This document shows, piece after piece, positions 42,213 to 52,769 of a DNA stretch of 64,000 nt (positions within the stretch are counted from its first letter, which is position 1; every line of letters begins with the position of its first letter). A program made the translations under genes and the position numbers. The stretch spans positions 3,286,001-3,350,000 of the forward strand of contig JAPFBE010000032.1 of the NCBI GenBank assembly GCA_034336665.1, written 5' to 3'. The notes beneath the pieces are model-generated. The model was not told the DNA's origin. It searched no databases and saw only the letters and a list, made by a program, of their open reading frames with translations. The stretch is from Luscinia megarhynchos. Lineage: Eukaryota; Chordata; Aves; Passeriformes; Turdidae.

Positions 42213-42808
42213 TGTCACGATCCACTCAACCCGAGCGGGAGTCGTGATGGCTCATTTGACCCCCGGGTGCAAAAGACAAAGGCAAGAGACTCAGGTTTAT
42301 TAAGCAGAAAGCAATAATGCAGTTTATTGAGTGCCAACAATTCAGTTTTGCGATAGAGAGAGAGAGAGATAAAGAGAGAGAGAGGGAGAGAGAGAGAAAG
42401 GATGGGATATAGCTACCAACAGACGGGACGCATCCTCATGGTCGTCCGACGAGACGCATCTTCAATCCGTTGGGGAGAAAGAGATCTCAAAGTCTTTTCT
42501 AAGAAAGTCACTTTTTATAGTCCTTTTCCAAAGCAAGTGGCCTCTGGCCAAAAGGTGAGGAGATTTATGGACTATTGTATGTGGAGATCGTAGCCCCATG
42601 ACATAGGTGCGGGGGCAGGGTGCAATAACCAGTACCCTGCAGCGTACCATGACAAGCACCAGGCACAGGTACAAACAGTCCTTGGTCCGTAAGCATCCAC
42701 CTGGGCCAGGCCAGAGCTCCAGTTCAGGGCAAGTGGTGCAATCTCGGGTCCCAGTCTCTGATGATGGTCGTGAGGCAGATCAGAGAAAACTTCGGACTGA
42801 CCCTTACA
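42213..42808 (-). mobile_element. LTR of the TGTCAC family, minus strand, inside gag of D
   Basis: 596 bp from TGTCACGATCCACTCAACCC to GACCCTTACA, matching 19251-19859. TATAAAAAGTGA lies near 42515, AATAAA near 42325 on the minus strand, and a (GA)n run at 42355-42400. I find no target-site duplication, so the right flank may be rearranged. Confidence 0.75.
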
Positions 42809-43500
42809 CCACCCTGTGACTCACGATCATTGGCAAGAGCACATCCTTCGTGGTGTTGTTGTGAAGTCTTCAGGACTCATCTGAGTTGATAGTATATACC
42901 GGAAAACAGAGACAGAAAGTTGGACAGAATAGTAGAGTAGGAAAAAGATAAGGGAAAGGAAAAAGGAGAGAGAAAACAAAACAAATAATTAATTTAACAA
43001 TCAATTTTCAATTTCAATTTCTGATTACAAAAAGATAAATAAACAATTTAAATCAATGTTAATAAATTTTCAATTTTAATTTTTGATTTAGTAATAATAA
43101 TTTCTTGGTTAAAATATAATAATCAATTTAAATCAATACTTAAGGAAAATGCAACATAATTAAAATAATAACTAAAAATCAATCTTGATGAATATTTTTG
43201 CGATACAATACAAAAAAGATAAGCAATTTTAAAACAAGCAATTTTCAAATTTTAATTCAAATAATTAATTTCATTTGAAAATGGAACACAGCTAAAATAA
43301 GCAATTTTAAAACAAGCAATTTTTAAATTTAAAACAGGAATTTTAGTAAAGTTGCAGACACAAAGATTTAAATGATTTTTAGCACTCACTACCAAAATCA
43401 TCTATGAAAATACTATCACAAGCAGTTCTAAAGCATGCACACCCATTCCTCATATACCCCAGTAGTGTTTCAGGAATCTCCTTTGGATAACTTTCAAAGT
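42809..43500. other. AT-rich insert within element D
   Basis: Between the LTR and the next gag piece. 42960-43380 is extremely AT-rich, with imperfect repeats such as AAGCAATTTTAAAACAAGCAATTTT (twice, about 43210 and 43300). I recognise no coding sequence. It interrupts the proline-rich gag region together with the LTR. Confidence 0.45.
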
Positions 43501-44400
43501 TACAGACATTCTGTGCAGACGCAGTGCTCGCGTTTGGTACCTGCAGGAGCACTGCGCCCGGGGCCGCTGTGTGGGGGATAGGAAGGGAGTGTCCTGGAAG
43601 GGCAGGGGGCCCCGGGACTGGCAGGGGGCTGGGGAACAGGGCTTCCCGGTGCGGGTACGGGAGGCAGCGTTCCGGGAGGCGCTGTGGTCGGCGAGGTGGC
43701 GGGGATAGGAGGTAAGAGGGGGGTGAGGGAGGTGTGGGCGAACAACATGGTGTTCTGAGATGGGGATGTGGGGCAGGGGTGCGTGGGGCTGGGGCCACTG
43801 GAGGGGCAATGGCTGTAGGAGCGGGGGGAGCGAGCTGTGGCCTCAGGGCCGGGGGGGGGGCACGCTGGCTCGACTGCCCCCGCGGAAGGGGAAGGGGCAG
43901 TGTCACTGCGTCTGCTGGGGGGGATGGAGGGGGAAGCTGGTATAGGCGCAACAGTAGGAGAGGGGAAGGGAAAGGGGGAAGGGGCCGGCTGGGACTGTGT
44001 TTTTGCCGCTCGAAGGGGGAGGTGGTGATGGAGATTTAGGGGAGGAGGGAATTTTAAAAGTGTTTCTTCCTGCACGAATTATTTATTGGAAGAGAGGAAT
44101 AAAGGGTGTTACGTGAAATTTTCCTTCTGTCTGAAAAGACAAGATGTGTTCCTACTGCATCCCAGAAGGAATTTAGAGTTACAGTTTCAGTGTTTAAGTC
44201 AGAAAATATAGCGGAAATCCACTTTTTGAATCTTTTTAGGTTAGTTTTGGAAAGGTTACTTATAGAAAACTTGAAAATTTTAGTGGATAGGATAGTTAGT
44301 ATTTGGGAATATAGGTCTCTCTCAATAGGGGATAGGTGGGGTCGTGTGAGTTTTTCCCTGATTGAGATCTGTGCCAAGCCAGCAGAAAAAAGAGAAAAAA
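43501..44400 (-). pseudogene. gag: Gag matrix and proline-rich region of element D
   Basis: Frame 44476-44054 includes matrix (SNLSKTNLKRFKKWISAIF, SFWDAVGTHLVFSDRRK), similar in pattern to provirus C (EKFVSWISKEI ... FFWNNIGSLLTS). After a shift, 44075-43500 is proline-rich, with a PPSY in one frame near 43715. The start codon is not clear. Confidence 0.6.
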
Positions 44401-44661
44401 AACCAAAAAAAACCCCAAAAACAATGGTGACCCTTATTATGAAAAGCGCGCTTAGAAAGGGGCTAAGAATACTCACAAAATCTCAGCTGATGGGTCAGGG
44501 TCTGCTGGTTTGGTGCTGACAGTCATCCAGTCTCAGGTTCCTGAGGTTGTTGGACTCTCCTTGGGGGTGGGTAACTCTTTATAGATCAAAGAGCTGCCTG
44601 CCAAGGTGTTGACGGAACAGTTCTGTGAATGCCACTCACAAGTTGTGCTGGCAGGGGTCCA

Positions 44662-44681
44662 GACACACTGTTGGGATGCCA
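44662..44681 (-). promoter_or_regulatory. Primer binding site of element D, lysine-like
   Basis: Minus strand TGGCATCCCAACAGTGTGTC, three bases inside the LTR end, resembles the lysine-type site of provirus C (TGGCAGCCCAACGTGTGGGG). Confidence 0.55.
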
Positions 44682-44684
44682 ACT

Positions 44685-45299
44685 TGTAGCTGCCAGGTTT
44701 GGGATTTTGCCCCAGACTGCCACAGCAAGCCCGGATAAAACATTCCGAATAGAACAGATTTTCCTAGCTGCTTCAGGTAGACGTCAGACACAAAGTGCTT
44801 AAATGCAAACAAGGCCTAGGCTTAGGCTATCAGCTCTTTTGTGATTTCATATTGCTTGCAGCACTTTCTTAGCCAGCAGAGAAATAGAGATCTAGGAAAG
44901 CTGCACAGAAGATCTGCAGGAAACTTTATTTCTTCGAAGGGGTCCAGCAGCAAATCCGAGTACACAGATAATCAAGGGGATTTTATAGGGTTGGGGTGGC
45001 TTGAGAAGTGGACCAATAAAATTAGAGATTGAAAAATTATTCAACTACTTTAAAGTTTTAAGTGAAAGAGTGACCAATTACTTAGAGGATTTAGAAAAAA
45101 CCAATAACAGCACTAAGAGATAACACGGGGGTCTACAGGCAGGTGAAAATTTCTCTAGCATGAGTCATCCTAAGAAAGGATTTCTTATCTAAGGGATTGT
45201 TGGGGGTTGGGTTTTTGTTCTCTTAATGTGTCAGTTTAAAAATTTTTCCCATTATCATGCTAACGGGGCCTTTCGGGTTGCCCCCACGCTTTTTTGACA
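44685..45299 (-). mobile_element. 5' LTR of element D
   Basis: Minus strand from TGTCAAAAAAGCG to AGCTACA, about 615 bp, with CCCTATAAAATCC near 44980 and AATAAAG near 44925. It is unlike the LTR at 36247-36783. Confidence 0.65.
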
Positions 45300-45907
45300 A
45301 CTCTAGACAAAGGGATAGGTAGGAGCTGGCTTCCGGGGGAGAGCAACTCGTGCTTCTGGCAAGCTCGAAGGAGGAAGGACGCCCCATCTGCAGCACACAC
45401 GGTGGAACACAGGGGAGCCAGACCCTCTGCAATCAACTGCCTTGCGTCTCCACGGTTCCAGCCTCCTATCTCTGAGGACACAGCTAATCACCTGGACGCA
45501 AACGGTGAGCGAGGAGCTGCCCCCTCCAGCCCGCTCCCACCTGAGACAGAGTGCGACCGCTGCCGCCCCCCGCCCCTCCCGCTCCCGCCTGCTCTCTGCA
45601 GCTGTGCGGGCCCTGCCACGTTTTACATCACTGGGAACAGACACAGGCGGAGTGTGTCGGCGGCTAAAGAAAGGACTGGAACTGAGTTATTTGTTCTGTT
45701 TTGTTGCTAATTTTAATAACTGCTGTTGTTTCTGCTTCTACGGTTAGATATATTAGTAAAAGAGCTGTTACTCCTACCCCCTTATCTCTGCCTTAGAGTC
45801 CTTGATTCAAACTTATATAATACTTGGGAAGGAGTGGAATTAATTTCTCTATTTCAAAGAGGAGCTTCCGACTTTATTGGCAGACACCTGTCCTTCAAAA
45901 CAGGACA
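45300..45907 (+). mobile_element. 5' LTR of ERVL element B
   Basis: Ends CTTCAAAACAGGACA (45907), the same end signature as the other ERVL LTRs (CCAAAACCAGGACA). The GC-rich middle at 45500-45620 parallels LTR A. The 5' boundary is hidden by the junction with element D. Confidence 0.6.
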
Positions 45908-45912
45908 GATTT

Positions 45913-45931
45913 TGGCGCCCAGACGTGGGAC
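45913..45931 (+). promoter_or_regulatory. Primer binding site of ERVL B, lysine-type
   Basis: TGGCGCCCAGACGTGGGAC, five bases after the LTR end, is close to the lysine-tRNA site TGGCGCCCAACGTGGGGC. Confidence 0.75.
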
Positions 45932-45985
45932 AGAGGGTACTGAGAGGAGAGTTAAGACAGGAGTAACAGCTCTCTTAAGTGGCAA

Positions 45986-48034
45986 CATGCTGTCGGGTTT
46001 AATCTGGTTTGGGCTCCATGTGGCCACAGATATCTCTCTCCCATTTGCAACCCCTTATTTGAATATGGGCCCTCTCACCAAAGCTACTGTAGCTATTATC
46101 CGATAAATTTTGTGGATTGATTATGTCAGGAATTCATGGGTTTTTAATTTTTTCTGGGAAGTGGCCACATGGATCCAGAGCTATCGTACTCTAACTGCAT
46201 GTTTCCGGGGTTATTTCAATAATGGTACGTACTGTGAGGTAATGAATGCAAGGGAAATTTTCTCCCAACCCATCACCCAGTTTTTTGAGGCTACCCCATC
46301 AGTTTTCAAGGATTTCAGATCTGCTTTAATTGCTAGTGTTATTATACAGTGGCTGATGTTGCTGATAGGCCTGTTCTACTTAGCATTCATAAACAAGGGA
46401 ATATTGGCTTGGATAACAACCCTGATACATGCCCCAGGAAATAGAGGTGCTGCCTCAGAGCCTACCCCTGCCCCAGGGACTAGGGATGTTGCCCCAGAAC
46501 CTGCCCCAGGCACTAGGGATGTTGCCCCAGAGCCTACCCCTGCCCCAGGGACTAGGGATGTTGCCCCAGAACCTGCCCCAGGGACTAGGGATGTTGCCCC
46601 AGAGCCTGCCCCTGCCCCAGGGACTAAGGATGTTGCCCCAGAGTCTCCCCCTGCACAAGGAACTAAAGATGCTACCCCAGAGCCTTATGCTGCCCCACAG
46701 CTCACCGCAGAAATGAACCACCCAGAGTGGGTGGGGGCTCTAGTGAAGGATATAGGCCAGATGTTGAAGGAGCAAAGCCAGATGTTGAAGGAGCACTTTT
46801 CTCCAGCTGGTGAGAAACCCTCCCTCTGCCCTAAAGAGGGAGAGTCAGATGGTGCTGCAGTGGAACCTGTAGATGTTGTATCTGTCCAGGTTCCAGCTGG
46901 ATCACAGGGGCAGCCACAGCCAGCAGCAGTTGCCCCTGTGGAAACTAGAAAATCTATAATTAAAACGAGGCACCTAGATAATGGGGATCAGCCAGGAGGG
47001 TCCTCACAACCAGCAAGGGAGCCAGAGGCTGAGATCATCACCGAGTCCCTCTCATATGATAGTCTCCGTAACCTGCATAAAGACATTGCAACGCGGGGCC
47101 TTGAGCCTTTTGCAACTTGGCTACTCCGGGTCTGGGACCTTACGGGAACAGGTGTGCAACTGGATGGAACTGAGGCCAGGAATTTGGGATCCTTGGCCCA
47201 GGACTCAGGTGTGGACCAGATATTCGTAAGGGAGCAAGGCCTCCTTTCCCTCTGGGACTGGCTTTTAATGAGTGTGAGAGAGAGGTTTGTCCACAAAAAG
47301 AGAATGCAGGAGCACCACCGTAGAATGCGCTGGAAGGCCCTTGAGGAAGGGTTCCAGCAGCTGAGAGAAGTGGCATTATTAGAGGTAACTTTGGGAGGGA
47401 TGGACAGCATGACAATGACCCTGACAAGGTCAGGTGCACAGGGCAGATGCTGTGGAATTTGGCAACCCTGGGGCCATTTCAATATACCACCTTCATTGCA
47501 ATGATCAGTGTTGATTGCCACCAAGAGACAGTGGGTTCTGTTGCCAATAAACTCAGAAATTTTGAGAGTACGATGAATGCAGGCCAATGTCTCTGGTGTG
47601 GCCAGGGACCTCCAAGAGGTCCAAGATAGTATGGAGTGGATGAGGGGGGAGATAAGGGAGGAGATGAGGGAGGAGATAAGGGAGGAGATAAGGAAGATCA
47701 GTGCAGCACCAGTGTGTCTCAGGCCCCAAATCTAGAACCCAACGTCCCTCAGCTAGGGAGAGAGGGTACACCCCTCGAGCTGACCTGTGGTTCTTCCTGC
47801 GAGACCATGGGGAAGACATGGGCAAATGGGATGGGAAACCCCCTTCTGTCCTAGCAGCATGGGTGCGTCAGCTCAGGGAGGGAAATGTTAACCGGGGGAA
47901 CTGCGCTAAAATGAAGGTAGCCTCTACCTCCCATGGTAAAGGTGCAGGGTATTACAGAAGGGAGGATGATCTGTCAGATCCCCTGGAAGGAATGTCCACT
48001 ATGTATGCCCAGGAAAGAAATAATAACCAGGGCT
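45986..48034 (+). CDS. gag: ERVL Gag (element B) with membrane-spanning segment and peptide repeats
   Basis: The frame is open from ATG 45986 to 47504 except for a TAA at 46104-46106. It starts MLSGLIWFGLHVATDI and has a hydrophobic span (ALIASVIIQWLMLLIGLFYL, near 46326-46385), then tandem 9-12-residue repeats PAPGTRDVAPEP (46440-46690), a coiled-coil-like stretch and RRMRWKALEEGFQQLREVA, which aligns with element A from 1255. A shift near 47440 moves it to the next frame. The C-terminal part (47701-48034) reads LWFFLRDHGEDMGKWDGKP and DDLSDPLEG. No zinc knuckle. It would form the virus core. Confidence 0.75.
46440..46690 (+). repeat. Coding minisatellite in ERVL gag
   Basis: Units of 30-36 bases encode APGTRDVAPEP(TP), about seven copies, with CCCCAG..ACTA.GGATGTTGCCCCAGA as the core. 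Confidence 0.8.
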
Positions 48035-48135
48035 AGAGGGGCCCTGCCTCTAGACAGGGAGAGGAATGGGATGCCAGGACCTATTGGACAGTGTGGGTGT
48101 GATGGCCTGGCACATCAAAGCCACAGAAACATAGA

Positions 48136-48486
48136 GTGTTAGTTGATACTGGTTCACAATGCACCCTGATACCATCAGAACATGTGGGGAAGGAACCTAT
48201 TTCCATTGTTGGGCTGACGGGGGGATCACAGGAATACACTTTGCTGGAAGCTGAGATTAGCCTGACAGGGAAGGGGTGGCAGAAACATGCAATTGTAACT
48301 AGCCCAGGGGCACCGCACATTCTAGGTATAGATTTCCTCAGGAACGGCTACTACAAAGACCCAAAGGGGTTCAGGTGGGCTTTTGGAATAGCTGTTGTAG
48401 CGACAGAGAGCATTAAGCAGTTGAACACCTTGCCTGGACTATCAGAAAACCCATCTGCAGTAGGACTCCTGAATGTGACGGATCAA
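48136..48486 (+). CDS. pro: ERVL protease (element B), truncated
   Basis: Reads LVDTGSQCTLIPSEHVG (DTG at 48145-48153 intact), LLEAEISLTGKGWQKHAIV, ILGIDFLRNGYYKDPKGF and QLNTLPGLSENP. It matches element A, which has DAG instead. After about 48486 the ERVL similarity stops and class I pol begins; no RT or integrase of B is present. Confidence 0.8.
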
Positions 48487-48489
48487 CAG

Positions 48490-48884
48490 GCAGACACTTG
48501 TCCTTTAAACCACGACACTTGGGGAAAAACTGTTAGAAAAATTAGAAGCCAAAAATTAAAGTTAAAGAGAAATAAGGTGTAAGAGTGATAATTCCTGAAT
48601 CTACATTTGTCCAAGTTGCTGCACTTTTTATACAGGAAAAAAGTGGTGAAATTCCCATTAAAGTTAAAAATGCAGTCAATCTAATAGTGTAAGCCAGTAA
48701 TATCCCAAGAAGATCTAAACGGGCAAAATCAGTGAGTATTGCACTCAGATCAAGAGCCACACCACTAAGGCAAAAAACAATACCCTTTAAAATTAGAGAA
48801 TTGTAAGGGATTGGCATCTATAACTGAAAAATTCCTACAACATAGTTTATTAGTGCAATGTAAGTCCAAATTCAACACCCTCAT
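48490..48884 (+). pseudogene. pol: Class I RT start fragment, plus strand
   Basis: Reads VIIPESTFVQVAALFIQEKS and, after stops, LRQKTIPFKIREL and VQCKSKFNTLI-like codons, similar to the copy at 6860-6980 (VRQKQYPLKLEAR, IECESEYNTPIL). It breaks at about 48884 against an RT fragment of the opposite strand. Confidence 0.5.
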
Positions 48885-50412
48885 TTAAGACTGGGGCATT
48901 AACCAATTTGTCTTTTAATTTTCTAAATCTTTGCTTTCCTTCCAGTGTCCATACCACAATATTAGGGCTGTCTTGGATTCAAAAGTCATATAAAGGTCTG
49001 GCTAAAAAAGAAAATCATCTATCTATGCTCTGCAGTACCCCACCAACCATATAAACTGCCATAGCTCCTTCTGGAAGCTATGTAGCAATGGTTCTTGTAA
49101 AATACATTGTATTTTTTCTGGATCAATACACGGGTACCCTCCAGTCAAAAGTGTCCCAAATATTTAACCTTTTTGTCTACCAACTGCACCTTCGTTTGGA
49201 CACTCTACGTCCTTTTTTATCAAGGAAATTAAGCAGCTTCACAGTAGCCTATTTAACCACCTTTTTATGTTCCCCTGATCCAAGCAAATCATCCACATAG
49301 TATTTTCCTTCCTTCCCCCTGGTCCCACTCAAAGGCAAAATACTCTTTACTGTCCTCTGTAATCGGACACTCCCAGAAAGCATGCTTCAAATCCAGTACT
49401 GAATAATACTGGTGTGAAGAAGGGATTTGAGTCAGGATGGTTTAGGGATCTGGAACTGTGGGATGCCTTGGTTTTACAATTTCATATATTATTCTTTAGT
49501 CCTGCACCATTCTATAGGTTCCATCTGGTTTCTTAACCAGCAGGATAGGAGCATTATAGGAAGACATACATGGCTCCAAAAAGACCTGCCTTTAGCAGGG
49601 ACTAAATGACAGGCTGTAATTCCTTCCTTCCTTCCTTCCTTCCTTCCTTCCTTCCTTCCTTCCTTCCTTCCTTCCTTCCTTCCTTCCTTCCTTCCTTCCT
49701 TCCTTCCTTCCTTCCTTCCTTCCTTCTTCCTTCCTTCCTTCCCTTCCTTCCTTCCTTCCTTCCTTCCTTCCTTCCTTCCTTCCTTCCTTCCTTCCTTCCT
49801 TCCTTCCTTCCTTCCTTCCTTCCCTTCCTTCCTTCCTTCCTTCCCTTCCTTCCTTCCTTCCTTCCTTCCTTCCTTCCTTCCTTCCCTTCCTTCCTTCCTT
49901 CCTTCCTTCCCTTCCTTCCTTCCTTCCTTCCTTCCTTCCTTCCTTCCTTCCTTCCTTCCTTCCTTCCTTCCTTCCTTCCTTCCTTCCTTCCTTCCTTCCT
50001 TCCTCCCTCCCTCCCTCCTTCCTTCCCTCCCTCCCTCCCTCCTTCCCTCCCTCCCTCCTTCCCTCCCTCCCTCCTTCCTTCCCTCCCCCTCCCTCCTTCC
50101 TTCCTTCCTTCCCTTCCTTCCTTCCTTCCTTCCTTCCTTCCTTCCTTCCTTCCTTCCTTCCTTCCTTCCTTCCTTCCTTCCTTCCTTCCTTCCTTCCTTC
50201 CTTCCTTCCTTCCTTCCTTCCTTCCTTCCTTCCTTCCTTCCTTCCTTCCCTTCCTTCCTTCCCTCCTTCCTTCCTTCCTTCCTTCCTCCTTCCCTTCTTC
50301 CCTCCTTCCCTTGAAGTAGGGTATTGCTTTAGAGACACCACTTGTCCTGGTTGCTTCAAAGTAATTTGAAGAGGCTCTATGTCTAATTTTCTGTACTTCC
50401 CTGAGGCTGCCC
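48885..50412 (-). pseudogene. pol: Class I RT of provirus G, split by a microsatellite
   Basis: RT begins INPEVWAASGKYRKLDIEPL ... GQVVSLKQYPTSREG, then the GGAA/CCTT repeat for nearly 700 bases. It resumes at about 49610 with LQPVI, followed by MYVFL, TRWNL-type codons, GKYYVDDLLGSGEHKK (YVDD near 49290-49301) and KLKDKLVNAPVL at the end. Stops and shifts are many. Confidence 0.75.
49620..50313 (+). repeat. (CCTT)n microsatellite with CCCT/CCCTT variants, about 690 bp
   Basis: Nearly pure CCTT with scattered CCCTT steps and a CCCT-rich block at 50003-50100. It replaces the RT codons just after QYPTSREG. It gives three long low-complexity frames (Arg/Lys/Glu/Gly on minus, Pro/Ser/Phe/Leu on plus) that are not genes. 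A homologous, shorter run lies at 59671-59717. Confidence 0.95.
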
Positions 50413-51320
50413 ACACTTCTGGGTTTATTTCAGCATAAGCCTTCTCAGACGTTTTACACAAAGTTACCACAGTATCATTTTTCATAATACTAATTTGCAT
50501 GCCCACTTCACCCATCAAATTCCTTCCCTGTAAATTACAATCACAATTAGGAATAAACAGGAATTCCTGCATTTCAAACCTATCCCCCACATCTACTAAC
50601 AGTGGTTGAATAAAATGCACCTGCACCCTCTCATCGTTTCCACTCACCCCTTGAATAATCAAGGATCTTTTTGATAATTTTCCCCCCTTTGGGATGAAGG
50701 TAATGAGGGACTTGTCTTTACAAGCAAACTGTGAGTCTGCTGCTAAATAAAGCTAGATACTGAGAGATAAAAGAAGCAATGGGAAGGATTACACCGATTG
50801 ATAAATGGAATGAGAGATTTGTCTTTACAAACAAACTGTGGGTCTGCTGATAAATAAAATTGGATACTGAGACATGAAAGAAACAATGGGAAGAACCATA
50901 AAATCCATAAGGAATTCCACTGAGTGACACATGGAAAAGACAACACGGGGGGGGGCAGGGGGGGAGGTAGACATTAGACGGGGTCTTAGACATTTCAGGA
51001 AGTTTGTACCTCTCAAGTACTTCAGCCACTGGTGAAAGAGGGAGGGAAATGCGGCTGGGAAATTAGGATAAAAAGGAGGCTGTATACTCCAAAAATTTGA
51101 GATACCCCAGGGGAAATGCCCCATGGCCTCTCACTTTATTCGAATAAAGTTACAGGATGCCTCTGTCTTCTATTTGGACATAAACCTCTGGTGTTTGTGG
51201 ATTAATTTTTCTGACAGGGATAAAATTTAAAGTGGATCAAGAGGCCCCTGTGTCTACCAGGAAACACACCTCCTCTAGATCCGGACCCGCCTTAAAAGTT
51301 AGCAAGGGATCCAGTGTGGT
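50413..51320 (-). pseudogene. pro: Class I protease of provirus G, split by a solo LTR
   Basis: The upstream piece (51220-51320) reads EEVCFLVDTGAS, a TGA, then STLNF. DTG is intact. The downstream piece (50694-50413) reads IPKGGKLSKRSLIIQGVSG, PLLVDVGDRFEMQEFLFIP and CDCNLQGRNLMGEVGMQI. An LTR of 522 bp separates the two. The homologous site in element I reads DMG. Confidence 0.75.
50695..51216 (+). mobile_element. Solo class I LTR with 4-bp TSD GGGA, plus strand
   Basis: TGAAGGTAATGAGG ... TTTTTCTGACA, flanked by GGGA at 50691-50694 and 51217-51220. A direct repeat of about 108 bp (50703-50811 and 50812-50920, both with TTGTCTTTACAA.CAAACTGTG) lies in U3, as in gammaretroviral enhancers. 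TATA-like GGATAAAAAGG and AATAAAG near 51146 follow. Confidence 0.85.
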
Positions 51321-51429
51321 GGGCCCCTGGTATAATGGGAGCCCCTGGCACCCTCTAACAGTCCATCTTCATTATTCTCTGGACTTCCTCCTCCTGAGTA
51401 TTCAGCTGTCTCTGTGGACAGTCCCGCTT

Positions 51430-51690
51430 TCAGTGTCCCTCGGCCCTGCAGATAGCACACTGATTCCTTCCCACCTGCTGTTTTGGTTGCCTCTCCCCTG
51501 CTGAGGAGAATGCCTCTGCCACTTCCTTGTGGCTAACCCTGTCCTCTCTGTTCTGAGGGGCTCCTTGGACCCTGTGATTTATTTCTTTGGGGGCTGCAAA
51601 AACTGCCATCATCTTTGCCTTTGCCTTTTCCTCATGCCTTTTTACATATATCTGCTATGCTTTTCTAACCAATTCCTCCAGAGGCTTATT
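51430..51690 (-). pseudogene. gag: Class I Gag nucleocapsid of provirus G
   Basis: Reads AAPKEINHRVQGAP, a basic stretch, QVGRNQCAICRAEGH and then a stop before KRDCP: a gammaretroviral single zinc knuckle (C-x2-C-x4-H-x4-C) broken by one stop. The NC-to-protease spacing is normal. Confidence 0.75.
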
Positions 51691-52690
51691 CTGCCACTCT
51701 CCATCTTTCTGTACTTCTTTCCTTATATCAGGCCAGGATTTAGTGAGAAATAGTACCTTCAGCAATGTGTCAAAATTTGGTCCCTCAAGATCCATCCCCC
51801 CTGTGCTTCTCTGTGGACATCATTGAAGGCCCAGGAAAAATCTTCCAGGCCTTTTTCTCAGGTTCTAAGTCTTTTTCTAAGGCCATGAAACTTTCTCAGC
51901 CTCAGCTAGGATTTTTCCCAAGCTAGAGCCTCTTTCCCTACTGTAAACATGAGAGAAAGAATCATAACAAAAAATAAACACCTGCTGGCTCTGTGAGAAA
52001 GCCTGGGACAAGAGGTGTCTCCTTCTCTGACCAATGGTCTGTCTGTATTTTGTTTTGCACGAACTTTTTTATTTAAGGAAATGGCTTTCTTCAATAAATT
52101 GTTCTTTCTTGCTCTTTCTTGCACCAAGCAAGAGAGTGTCTTGTTGCTGTTTTTTCTCACCGCTCCGTAACTTTTCTACGGCAACACTTCTGCAGGGCAT
52201 CCCTAATCCTCTCCAATCAATGAGAGGCGCTTTCATGATTTTCCTGTTCTAAAGACATAACCTTAGCAATTTTGTTTGTTCTGGGAGCTGTTGATTTGAT
52301 TGCCCTAGTCAAATAAGCACTGTAATTGCGGAGGCGAGCCAGACTGGCCTGATTATTTGGGTCCCAGTGGGGGTCCACCTGGGGGATGGCATCATCCACC
52401 ATAGATGCATTGGGTCCAGCCCCCCCTGCTGCTTGTGGATGTTCATCCTCCCACAGCTGCCAAACTTCCTGCAAAGTCATTTGTTTCTCTGATGACCCAA
52501 ACAAAATCCTCAAAAGAAAATCCCAGTCCTTCCATGTATAATCCACATTTCCCAAATATTCCTCTATCTTTTCCCCCACCCCTATGGGATCATCCAAATA
52601 TGGGGGTGATTCCTTTTTCAACTCTCTTATATCCTGGGTAGGAAGTGGTACAATTACAAACCCAAACACTCCCCCCTGATCCCCCAAGGG
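51691..52690 (-). pseudogene. gag: Class I Gag capsid of provirus G
   Basis: The frame 52687-52217 holds VPLPTQDIRELKKESPPYLDD, YTWKDWDFLLRILFGSSEK and LARLRNYSAYLTRAIKSTAP, a gamma-type capsid N-terminal domain. The C-terminal part continues after about 51940 in broken frames (LGKILAEAEKVSWP, SWPDIRKEVQKDGEW). About 240 bases between look foreign. Confidence 0.75.
51942..52186 (+). mobile_element. Possible short LTR inserted in gag of G
   Basis: TGTAAACATGAGAG ... TCTACGGCAACA, 245 bp, with AATAAATTG near 52093. It has TG...CA ends and interrupts capsid. No clear duplication flanks it, and a match at 20680-20700 spans its left junction, so an insertion is not certain. Confidence 0.35.
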
Positions 52691-52769
52691 AACTTGGCAT
52701 AGTGGCTTCTCGTGAACCCCTGTCGCTTCGGTCCAGGGGGCTTCTGATGTCTTATACTGAGTTGCTCTT

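Noticed and set aside
41061..42317. Long Gly/Ala-rich frames on the plus strand
   Set aside because: They are antisense to the proline-rich Gag region of element D; GC-rich codons keep both strands open.
46440..46690. CRISPR-like repeat array
   Set aside because: The repeats are contiguous with no unique spacers and encode Gag peptide.
46455..46721. Trp/Gly-rich minus-strand frame
   Set aside because: Antisense of the coding minisatellite in ERVL gag.
49606..50319. 237-residue Pro/Ser/Phe/Leu frame on the plus strand
   Set aside because: Pure translation of the microsatellite.
49592..50662. Long Arg/Lys/Glu/Gly frame of 356 residues on the minus strand
   Set aside because: Only the first roughly 120 residues are protease and RT; the rest is translated CCTT/GGAA microsatellite.
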